Positions 1-5,101 of a stretch of DNA of 10,111 nucleotides are shown one piece after another (position 1 is the first letter of the stretch; each line of letters begins with the position of its first letter). A program made the position numbers and the translations under genes. This stretch comes from Actinomycetales bacterium (GTDB lineage: Bacteria > Actinomycetota > Actinomycetes > Actinomycetales > Cellulomonadaceae): NCBI GenBank assembly GCA_012514545.1, contig JAAZAC010000108.1, forward strand, positions 1 through 10,111, read 5' to 3'. The notes beneath the pieces are model-generated. The model was not told where the DNA came from and did no database searches. It saw nothing but the letters and a program-made list of their open reading frames with translations.

Positions 1-585
1 CGGGTCCTGGCGGGCGCCGCCGCGGCGAGCGCCGGCGTCGTCGTCGTGCAGGACCCGCTCGGCGCGGCGGCCGTCGACCCGGTCGGCCTGCTCCTGGCCG
101 CCGCGGTGCTCGCGTGCGAGGTCGCCTTCACGCTCGCCGTCGCGCCCGTCCTGGCCGACGTCGGGCCGGCGCGCGTCTCGGCGTGGAGCTGCGGGCTGGC
201 GGCGGCGATGCTCGCGGCGGGGTCCGTCGCCGTCGCGGAGCCGTGGCGCGTGCCGACCCCCACGGAGACCGCCGCCCTCGCCTACCAGGCGCTCGTGACG
301 ACGGCCCTCGCGTTCGTGCTCTGGTACCGCGGGGTGAGCCGGCTCGGCGCCGACCGCGCGGGCGCGACCATGGCGGCGGCCCCGCTCGCCGCCGCGGTCA
401 CGGCCGCGGTGGTGGGCACGGGCACGCTCGGCCCGGCCGCGGCGGCCGGCGCGGGCCTGGCCGCCGTCGGCGTGCTCCTCGCCGTCCGGGAGGCGCCGCG
501 GCGCCCCGGCGACCCGGCGCTCAGCCCCGCAGCGCGGCCACCAGCGAGCGCAGCCGCGGGTGGTCGAACAGCTCGTCGAGCATGA
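1..585 (+). CDS. EamA/DMT-family permease, C-terminal part (5' end outside window)
   Basis: The frame is open from the first base, so this is the last 194 residues of a longer protein. The sequence alternates Ala/Val/Leu-rich membrane segments with short loops. It carries the pattern of the second EamA repeat: a loop with 'VGPARVSAW', a helix pair ending 'AFVLWYRGVSRLGADRAG', then 'AAPLAAAVTAAVVG' and a last helix ending in a short basic tail. Family members are ten-helix inner-membrane drug/metabolite transporters; about five or six helices are visible here. The substrate cannot be read from sequence. The usual Gly-Glu after the ninth helix is replaced by a Gly/Thr-rich turn. The final 20 or so residues (Pro/Ala/Arg-rich) lie inside the 3' end of the convergent malQ, a 65-bp overlap, so this tail may be a recent read-through extension. 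Confidence 0.85.
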   Translation, partial: RVLAGAAAASAGVVVVQDPLGAAAVDPVGLLLAAAVLACEVAFTLAVAPVLADVGPARVSAWSCGLAAAMLAAGSVAVAEPWRVPTPTETAALAYQALVTTALAFVLWYRGVSRLGADRAGATMAAAPLAAAVTAAVVGTGTLGPAAAAGAGLAAVGVLLAVREAPRRPGDPALSPAARPPASAAAGGRTARRA

Positions 586-2641
586 CGAGCCGCTGCGCGG
601 AGTCCGCCAGCGGCACCTTCCAGTTCGGGTACTCGGTGTCCGTGCCCGGCTGGTTCTGCGCGCGCCGCTCCCCCACGGCGTCGGCGAGCGAGACGCCCAC
701 GAGCAGCGCCGGCGACGCCAGCAGCAGGCGGTGCATCGCCTCGACCACCTGCCGCTCCGTCGGGTCGGCGCCGATGAGCCCGCGGGCGCCCAGCAGCTCG
801 AGGAGCTCGCGCCGCTCCGCCTCGGCGTCCGCGCGCACCTTCGCCACCGGCTCGGTGAGCAGGCCCAGCCGCTCGCGCAGCTCCACGTGCTCCCCGGCGA
901 GGTAGCCCGCCGTCGGGGGCAGGTCGTGCGTCGTCACGGTCGCCAGCGCGAGCCGCCGGTACTCCTCCGGGGGCCGGAACCCGCCGCCGTCGCGCTCGAA
1001 CCACAGCACCGACGTGCCGAGCACGCCCCGGTCGACGAGGTAGTCGCGGACCCACGGCTCGACGGTGCCCAGGTCCTCGCCGATGACGAGGGCCCCCGCC
1101 CGGTGCGCCTCGAGGCAGAGGATGCCGACCATGGCCTCGTGGTCGTAGCGCACGTACGCGCCGTCCTGCGCGCCGTTCCCCTCGGGGATCCACCACAGCC
1201 GGAACAGGCCCATGACGTGGTCGACCCGGATCGCGCCGGCGTGCCGCAGGACCGTGCGCAGCATGTCCCGGTACGGCTCGTAGGCCGCGCGGGCGAGCGC
1301 GTCCGGGCGCCACGGCGGCTGCGACCAGTCCTGGCCCTGCTGGTTGTACATGTCGGGCGGCGCGCCCACGGACACCCCGTGCGCGAGCACCTCCGCGCCC
1401 GCCCACGCGTCCGCGCCCTCCGGGTGCACGCCAACGGCGAGGTCGTGCATGATCCCGATCCGCATGCCCGCGTCGAGCGCGGCGCGGTGGGCCGCGGCGA
1501 GCTGCTCGTCCGCGACCCACTGCAGCCAGCGGTGGAAGTCCACCCGGTCGGCGAGACGCTCGCGCAGCTCCCGGACGGCCTCGGAGTCGCGGTCGCGGTA
1601 CTCCTCGGGCCACTCGGGGCCCCCGAAGTGCTCCGCGAGCGCGCACCACGTGGCGAAGTCCTCGAGCCCCTCGCCCTGCTCGGCGCGGAACGCGTCGTAG
1701 CGCGCCTGCCGCGCCGCGCTGCGCGGCGCCGCGTGCACGACCTCGAGGGCCACCTTCTTCGCCGCCCACACCGCGTCGCGGTCGATCGGCCCGGGGTCGC
1801 GGCTGAGCGGCCGCGCCGCCTCGGCCTGCCACTCGACGAGGGCGCGGTCCGCGGCCGACAGGTACGCCGCCTCGGGGACGTCCTCCACCCGAAGGTAGAT
1901 CGGGTTGACGAACCGCCGACTCGACGGCAGGTACGGCGAGGGCGTCATCGGCGGCACCGGCTCGGCCGCGTGCAGCGGGTTGACGAGGAGGAAGTCCGCC
2001 GACGCCCGGCGCGCCGCGAGCCAGGCGAGGTCGCGCAGGTCGGCCAGGTCGCCGATCCCCCAGGACGCCTCCGAGCGCACCGAGTACAGCTGCGCCATGA
2101 GCCCGACGGCGCGGCGCTCGGCCAGGCCGGCCGGCAGCTCGAGCCGCGCGGGCGTCACGACGAGCGGGCAGCGGGCGATCGTCGCCCCGCTCTCGGCGAC
2201 GATCGTGTGCCAGCCGAGCGGCAGGTCCGTCGGGATCTCGAGCGTCGCCCGCCCGACTGCGCGCCCGTCCACCGTGCGCGGCGGCACCCAGACGTCGCGC
2301 TGGTGCAGGCGCCGAGTGCCACCGCCCTCGGCCGGCTCGATCTCCACCCAGGCCTCGAGGGGGGCGCCGTCGTCGACGTGCGCCCACACGTCCGCCGGCG
2401 TGCCCTGCCGGACGACGACGACGGGCGGCAGCATCCGCCGCCACACCTCGTCCTCGGCGTTCGTGAGCGCGAGCTCCACCCGCTCGGGGGTCGACGCGTC
2501 GACGCCCAGCGCGGCGAGGATGGCGACGAGCGTCTCCTCGCTGACCTGCCGGTGCCCGCCCTCGAAGTCCCAGAAGTCCGGCTCGACCCCGTACCGTGCG
2601 GCGAGCGCGAGCAACGGTTCCGGCAACGGGTTCTCGGCCAC
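521..2641 (-). CDS. malQ: 4-alpha-glucanotransferase (amylomaltase, GH77)
   Basis: Cytoplasmic disproportionating enzyme that transfers 4-alpha-glucan chains between maltodextrins, releasing glucose. The 706 residues match the long MalQ class. An N-terminal beta-rich domain (about residues 60-165) precedes the GH77 barrel. Visible motifs are SWGIGDL (193-199), SPYLPSSRRFVNP (235-247), GAPPDMYNQQGQDW (426-439), IRVDHVMGLF with nucleophile Asp474, GEDLG with acid/base Glu522, THD with Asp573, and the C-terminal PGT..EYPNW signature near 665-674. All three catalytic carboxylates are present, so it should be active. The GTG start at 2641 is chosen because a -10-like CAGGAT lies 6 nt upstream and there is no strong Shine-Dalgarno; the protein then begins like other family members. 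It is divergent from the mscS gene. Identification is secure; local regulation by sugars is not visible. Confidence 0.96.
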   Translation of the reverse strand: MAENPLPEPLLALAARYGVEPDFWDFEGGHRQVSEETLVAILAALGVDASTPERVELALTNAEDEVWRRMLPPVVVVRQGTPADVWAHVDDGAPLEAWVEIEPAEGGGTRRLHQRDVWVPPRTVDGRAVGRATLEIPTDLPLGWHTIVAESGATIARCPLVVTPARLELPAGLAERRAVGLMAQLYSVRSEASWGIGDLADLRDLAWLAARRASADFLLVNPLHAAEPVPPMTPSPYLPSSRRFVNPIYLRVEDVPEAAYLSAADRALVEWQAEAARPLSRDPGPIDRDAVWAAKKVALEVVHAAPRSAARQARYDAFRAEQGEGLEDFATWCALAEHFGGPEWPEEYRDRDSEAVRELRERLADRVDFHRWLQWVADEQLAAAHRAALDAGMRIGIMHDLAVGVHPEGADAWAGAEVLAHGVSVGAPPDMYNQQGQDWSQPPWRPDALARAAYEPYRDMLRTVLRHAGAIRVDHVMGLFRLWWIPEGNGAQDGAYVRYDHEAMVGILCLEAHRAGALVIGEDLGTVEPWVRDYLVDRGVLGTSVLWFERDGGGFRPPEEYRRLALATVTTHDLPPTAGYLAGEHVELRERLGLLTEPVAKVRADAEAERRELLELLGARGLIGADPTERQVVEAMHRLLLASPALLVGVSLADAVGERRAQNQPGTDTEYPNWKVPLADSAQRLVMLDELFDHPRLRSLVAALRG

Positions 2642-2647
2642 GTTCCG

Positions 2648-2653
2648 ATCCTG
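2648..2653 (-). promoter_or_regulatory. Predicted -10 box of malQ, leaderless start
   Basis: The hexamer CAGGAT (minus strand) ends exactly 6 nt before the GTG start at 2641. In actinobacteria this spacing puts transcription initiation at or next to the start codon. No convincing -35 element is visible. Inference from position and resemblance to TANNNT. Confidence 0.45.
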
Positions 2654-2697
2654 CCAGAGCGCCCGGCGGGCGGGCGCAGGCCGTGCCGGGCGCGCAC

Positions 2698-2728
2698 GGC
2701 GCGCGCCCGCGCCTTCCGCGCGCGCGCC
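2698..2728. repeat. GC-alternating inverted repeat in the malQ/mscS divergent region
   Basis: Nine-base arms at 2698-2706 and 2720-2728 (GGCGCGCGC and its complement) flank a 13-nt loop. Both arms are pure alternating C/G, and the left arm with its next base is itself a 10-bp palindrome. It sits between the two predicted divergent promoters (malQ -10 at 2648-2653, mscS -10 at 2751-2756). It could be a regulatory dyad or simply a product of extreme GC content. Confidence 0.4.
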
Positions 2729-2750
2729 CAGCGCACGCGGCGGACCCCAC

Positions 2751-2756
2751 TACCCT
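2751..2756 (+). promoter_or_regulatory. Predicted -10 box of the mscS-type gene, leaderless start
   Basis: TACCCT is a good TANNNT match and ends 7 nt before the GTG at 2764. No Shine-Dalgarno precedes that GTG. The spacing supports a leaderless mRNA starting at or beside the start codon and decides the start against longer upstream reading-frame extensions. Confidence 0.6.
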
Positions 2757-2763
2757 TGCCGGG

Positions 2764-3696
2764 GTGAGGCTCGCGATCGAGGACACCGCCGAGGCCGCGG
2801 GACGCTGGTTCGACTGGCTCCTCGGCGCCCCGCTGCAGAGCGCCGTCACGGTCCTCGCCGGCGTCGTGCTGCTCGGCCTGCTCCGCTGGCTGATCACGCG
2901 GACCGTGCGCTCGGTCGTCGCCGGCGGCGCGGCGGTGCGCCGCCACGCCCGCCGCCTGCTGCTCAAGACGCCCGTGGCGAACGCGGTCGCCTCCGACCCG
3001 CTGGCCGTGGCCCGGCAGGTGCAGCGCGCCGAGACCATGGGGTCCGTCCTGCGGTCCGCCTCGGCGCTCGTCGTCGCGATCGTCGTCGTCACGGTGCTGG
3101 CGAACATCAACGACTGGGACCTCGGCCCGCTGCTCGCGTCGGCGGGCGTCGCGGGCGTGGCCCTCGGCTTCGGGGCGCAGACCCTGGTCAAGGACTGGCT
3201 CTCCGGGCTCTTCATGCTCATGGAGGACCAGTACGGCGTCGGCGACGTCGTCGACCTCGGCGAGGCGACCGGCACGGTCGAGGCCATCGGGCTGCGCGTC
3301 ACCCAGGTGCGCGACCTGTCGGGCACGCTCTGGTACGTCCGCAACGGCGAGGTGCTGCGGGTCGGCAACATGACGCAGGGCTGGTCGCGCGCGCGGGTCG
3401 AGGTGCAGGTGCCGCCCGACGCCGACGTCGACGTGGCCATGGACGTGCTCCGGGGCGCGGCGGCGGAGGTCGCGGCCGAGCCCGAGATCGCGCCGCACGT
3501 CCTCGCCGAGGCGGAGGTGACCGGCTACGAGGACCTCGGCGCGGAGGCCGTCACGCTCCGCGCGATGATCAAGGTCGCGCCGGCCAAGCAGTGGATGGTG
3601 CAGCGCGCGCTCCGGGCCCGCATCCGCGAGCGGTTCACCGAGGCCGGCATCCCCCTCGCGCTGCCGCGCCAGGTGTTCGTCGAGCGCGACCGCTGA
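2764..3696 (+). CDS. MscS-family mechanosensitive ion channel
   Basis: Inner-membrane channel expected to open on membrane tension and release solutes during hypo-osmotic shock. The protein is 310 residues, near the E. coli MscS length (286). Three membrane segments are visible at about 26-44, 95-115 and 121-152. The third is the Gly/Ala-rich pore helix (SAGVAGVALGFGAQ, then LVKDWLSGLFMLMED). The beta domain follows (GVGDVVDLGEATGTVEAIGLRVTQVRD, with the NGEVLRVGNMTQGWSRA turn), then an alpha/beta C-terminal domain to 310. The frame stays open further upstream, but the GTG at 2764 is preferred because of the -10 box 7 nt before it and because the upstream translation is Arg/Pro-rich and uncharacteristic. 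It is divergent from malQ and convergent with the PTS IIA gene, with 16 bp between the stops. The exact subfamily is not resolved. Confidence 0.92.
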   Translation: MRLAIEDTAEAAGRWFDWLLGAPLQSAVTVLAGVVLLGLLRWLITRTVRSVVAGGAAVRRHARRLLLKTPVANAVASDPLAVARQVQRAETMGSVLRSASALVVAIVVVTVLANINDWDLGPLLASAGVAGVALGFGAQTLVKDWLSGLFMLMEDQYGVGDVVDLGEATGTVEAIGLRVTQVRDLSGTLWYVRNGEVLRVGNMTQGWSRARVEVQVPPDADVDVAMDVLRGAAAEVAAEPEIAPHVLAEAEVTGYEDLGAEAVTLRAMIKVAPAKQWMVQRALRARIRERFTEAGIPLALPRQVFVERDR

Positions 3697-3718
3697 CCGT
3701 CGGCGTCGACCGTCAGCG
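3691..3718. terminator. Imperfect palindrome covering both convergent stop codons (candidate bidirectional terminator)
   Basis: Two 12-base arms (3691-3702 and 3707-3718) are complementary at 11 of 12 positions around a 4-nt loop (3703-3706). The left arm contains the TGA stop of the MscS-type gene (3694-3696) and the right arm contains the stop of the PTS IIA gene (3715-3713 on the minus strand). There is no T tract on either side, which is common for actinobacterial hairpins. A shared terminator or mRNA 3'-end stabiliser is the likely role. Confidence 0.6.
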
Positions 3719-4210
3719 CCAGGCGAGCAGCGGCTGACCCTCCGCGACCCGGTCCCCGGGCGCGACCACGACGTCCACGTCCGCCGCGTCCGCCTGGAGG
3801 GCGACCACGGGGCACAGCGCCGACCGGCCCTCGCGCCGCACGCAGTCCGGCGACCACGCGAGCAGCGGCTGCCCGGCGACGACCTCCTGGCCCTCCTCGA
3901 CCGCGACGTCGAAGCACGCGCTCGCCAGGTCCTCGGTGTCCACGCCGAGGTGGACGAGGACGGCTCGGTCGGCGTCGACGCCGATGACCACCGCGTGCGG
4001 GTAGACCGACATCATGCGGCCGGGGCACGGCGCCACGACGACCACCCGGACGGCGCCCGCCTCGGGGTCCGGCGCGTCGGGCTCGATCGCGATGCCCGGG
4101 CCGATGACGCCGTCGGCGAAGACGGGGTCGGGGACGTCCGCGAGGGCCACGACCGTGCCGGCCAGCGGCGCGACGACGTCCGTCGTCAGCCGTGCCTCGC
4201 GACTTCTCAT
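3713..4210 (-). CDS. crr: PTS glucose-family IIA component (Crr-like)
   Basis: Single-domain cytoplasmic phosphocarrier that accepts phosphate from HPr and passes it to a IIB domain. The 165 residues resemble E. coli Crr: VVAPLAGTV near the N-terminus, DVPDPVFADGVIGPGIAI, then PHAVVIG and VHLGVDTEDL. These last two hold the two conserved active-site histidines (the equivalents of E. coli His75 and His90). EEGQEVVAGQPLLAW and the terminal VAEGQPLLAWR follow. The ATG at 4210 is chosen because an AGGGGGA ribosome-binding site lies 3 nt upstream (4220-4214); an in-frame GTG at 4234 would lie only 2 nt after the -10 box and is rejected. The IIB gene lies 144 bp upstream on the same strand. No IIC, HPr or EI is in the window. 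The sugar may be glucose or N-acetylglucosamine; Streptomyces uses such separate proteins for the latter. Confidence 0.9.
   Translation of the reverse strand: MRSREARLTTDVVAPLAGTVVALADVPDPVFADGVIGPGIAIEPDAPDPEAGAVRVVVVAPCPGRMMSVYPHAVVIGVDADRAVLVHLGVDTEDLASACFDVAVEEGQEVVAGQPLLAWSPDCVRREGRSALCPVVALQADAADVDVVVAPGDRVAEGQPLLAWR
4173..4191 (-). repeat. 19-nt repeat, copy within the PTS IIA coding start
   Basis: Identical on the minus strand to the copy at 4599-4617 (GGCTGACGACGGACGTCGT). Here it encodes part of residues 7-13 (RLTTDVV) of IIA. It includes a dyad ACGAC-4 nt-GTCGT. Confidence 0.7.
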
Positions 4211-4236
4211 GCGTCCCCCTCGAGTCGTCGGCACCC

Positions 4237-4242
4237 ACCCTA
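4237..4242 (-). promoter_or_regulatory. Predicted -10 box of the PTS IIA gene
   Basis: TAGGGT on the minus strand. Initiation about 7 nt downstream (near 4230) would give a leader of about 20 nt that contains the AGGGGGA ribosome-binding site. This suggests the IIA gene has its own promoter even if it is also reached by read-through from IIB. Confidence 0.5.
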
Positions 4243-4290
4243 GTGGCCGGGGGCGACGCGCCGGGGGCGGTGATCGAGAGTGCGCGCGCG

Positions 4291-4355
4291 GCGATCGGGC
4301 AGCGATCGGGCAGCGATCGGGCAGCGGCCGGGCGCCGGTCGGGCGCCGGTCGGGT
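4291..4355. repeat. Degenerate 10-11-bp tandem repeat between PTS IIB and IIA
   Basis: Three perfect head-to-tail copies of GCGATCGGGCA (4291-4301, 4302-4312, 4313-4323) are followed by three diverged 10-11-bp copies (4324-4333, 4334-4344, 4345-4355). The array runs up to the stop codon of IIB (4357-4355 on the minus strand). Each perfect copy contains the palindrome CGATCG, so these centres recur once per helical turn. The 4211-4354 spacer holds no gene that I can see. The role is unknown; a protein-binding array or a slippage-made minisatellite are both possible. Confidence 0.8.
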
Positions 4356-4585
4356 CAGCGCAGGCTCTCGATGTCGGCGGCGAGCGAGTCCGCCTCGGGA
4401 CCGACGACGACCTGCACGATCCGGCCCGTCCGCACGACGCCGAACGCGCCGCTGCCGCGCAGCGCCTCCTCGTCCAGCCGGCCGCCGTCGGCCAGCTCCA
4501 CGCGCAGCCGCGTGATGCACGGTTCCAGGTCGACGACGTTGTCCGGTCCGCCGAGCGCCGCGAGGATCTGCTCCGCCTTCGTCAC
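4355..4585 (-). CDS. ptsB: PTS glucose-family IIB component, stand-alone
   Basis: Small phosphocarrier that receives phosphate on a cysteine from IIA and hands it to the sugar at the membrane IIC. The 76 residues are a complete single IIB domain: KAEQILAALGGPDNVVDLEPCITRLRVEL contains the phosphorylated Cys in the family signature 'CITRLR', followed by GAFGVVRTGRIVQVVVGPEAD. The GTG at 4585 is chosen because GGGAGG (4595-4590) lies 4 nt upstream. Another in-frame GTG at 4600 and the longer frame upstream lack such a site. The length matches the stand-alone actinobacterial IIB type (about 77 residues). It lies upstream of the IIA gene on the same strand, so the two may form a transcription unit, although IIA seems to have its own -10 box. 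The partner IIC is not in the window. The symbol is by analogy with Streptomyces. Confidence 0.88.
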   Translation of the reverse strand: MTKAEQILAALGGPDNVVDLEPCITRLRVELADGGRLDEEALRGSGAFGVVRTGRIVQVVVGPEADSLAADIESLR

Positions 4586-4598
4586 GAGACCTCCCGCC

Positions 4599-4617
4599 AC
4601 GACGTCCGTCGTCAGCC
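4599..4617 (-). repeat. 19-nt repeat, copy over the PTS IIB promoter and leader
   Basis: Perfect match to 4173-4191. This copy begins inside the predicted -10 box of the IIB gene (TAGGCT, 4619-4614) and ends 13 nt before its GTG start, so it spans the predicted transcription start. The dyad ACGAC-4 nt-GTCGT would suit an operator, but it may also be a relic of duplicated coding sequence. Confidence 0.6.
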
Positions 4618-4619
4618 TA
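4614..4619 (-). promoter_or_regulatory. Predicted -10 box of the PTS IIB gene
   Basis: TAGGCT on the minus strand. Initiation near 4607 would give a leader of about 22 nt carrying the GGGAGG ribosome-binding site. No clear -35 element is visible. It lies 8 bp from the divergent globin -10 candidate. Confidence 0.5.
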
Positions 4620-4627
4620 GCGTGGGC

Positions 4628-4633
4628 CACAAT
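4628..4633 (+). promoter_or_regulatory. Possible -10 box of the globin-thioesterase operon
   Basis: CACAAT on the plus strand is the best TANNNT-like hexamer upstream of the globin gene. Initiation near 4640 would give a leader of about 60 nt. It is nearly back-to-back with the IIB -10 box. Weak, since no -35 is recognisable. Confidence 0.35.
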
Positions 4634-4655
4634 GACGACCGGGCCCGGCACGACC

Positions 4656-4682
4656 GCCGCGGCCGCCAGAGCCGCGGCCGCC
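4656..4682 (+). repeat. Duplicated GC-rich palindromic motif in the globin 5' leader
   Basis: GCCGCGGCCGCC occurs at 4656-4667 and again at 4671-4682, separated by AGA. Because GCCGCGGC is self-complementary, the two copies can also pair as an 8-bp stem around a 7-nt loop, 13 nt before the globin Shine-Dalgarno (AAGGGAG, 4692-4698). It could affect translation or be only low-complexity GC sequence. Confidence 0.45.
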
Positions 4683-4702
4683 GCGGCGAGGAAGGGAGCC
4701 GC

Positions 4703-5101
4703 ATGCCGCCAGCCACGCCCACGACGCCGTACGAGGCGTTCGGCGGGTCGGCGACGTTCACCCGCCTCGTCGAGCGGTTCTACGCGGGCGTCGCGCAGGA
4801 CGAGCTGCTGCGGCCGATGTACCCCGAGGCGGACCTCGGCCCGGCGGCCGAGCGGCTCCGGCTCTTCCTCGAGCAGTACTGGGGCGGCCCGACGACGTAC
4901 GGCGAGCTGCGCGGCCACCCGCGCCTGCGCCTGCGGCACGCCCCGTTCCCCATCGACGCCGCGGCGCGGGACCGCTGGCTGCACCACATGCGGGTCGCGG
5001 TGGACTCGCTCGAGCTGGCGCCGCGCCAGCACGCGATGCTGTGGGACTACCTGGAGCGCGCCGCGCACGCCATGGTCAACACGGTCGGGGGCGACGCGTG
5101 A
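4703..5101 (+). CDS. glbO: Group II truncated haemoglobin (trHbO)
   Basis: Cytoplasmic or membrane-associated haem protein of the two-on-two globin fold that binds oxygen and may handle NO or peroxide. The 132 residues closely follow Mycobacterium tuberculosis GlbO (128 aa): FYAGVAQDELLRPMYPEADL, RLFLEQYWGGPTTY, HPRLRLRHAPF and LERAAHAMVN. Diagnostic residues are visible: Tyr27 (B10), Tyr40 (CD1), proximal His79 (F8) in RHAPF, and Trp92 (G8), the hallmark of group II. The ATG at 4703 has AAGGGAG 4 nt upstream (4692-4698). Its TGA overlaps the GTG of the next gene by 4 nt, so translation is probably coupled with the TesB-type thioesterase. A duplicated GC-rich motif lies in its leader. Confidence 0.95.
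   Translation: MPPATPTTPYEAFGGSATFTRLVERFYAGVAQDELLRPMYPEADLGPAAERLRLFLEQYWGGPTTYGELRGHPRLRLRHAPFPIDAAARDRWLHHMRVAVDSLELAPRQHAMLWDYLERAAHAMVNTVGGDA

Noticed and set aside
282..3440. Very long open frame on the minus strand (over 1000 codons) crossing malQ and the mscS-type gene
   Set aside because: Stop codons are rare at this GC content. The translation is Arg/Ala/Pro-rich with no motifs, while the genes in the other frames have clear catalytic motifs and proper GC-rich third positions.
4211..4234. Upstream GTG at 4234 as the start of PTS IIA
   Set aside because: It lies only 2 nt from the predicted -10 box, has no ribosome-binding site, and the added eight residues are not typical; the ATG at 4210 has a strong AGGGGGA.
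4291..4355. Tandem repeats considered as a CRISPR array
   Set aside because: The units are 10-11 bp and directly adjacent, without spacers, and no cas gene is present.
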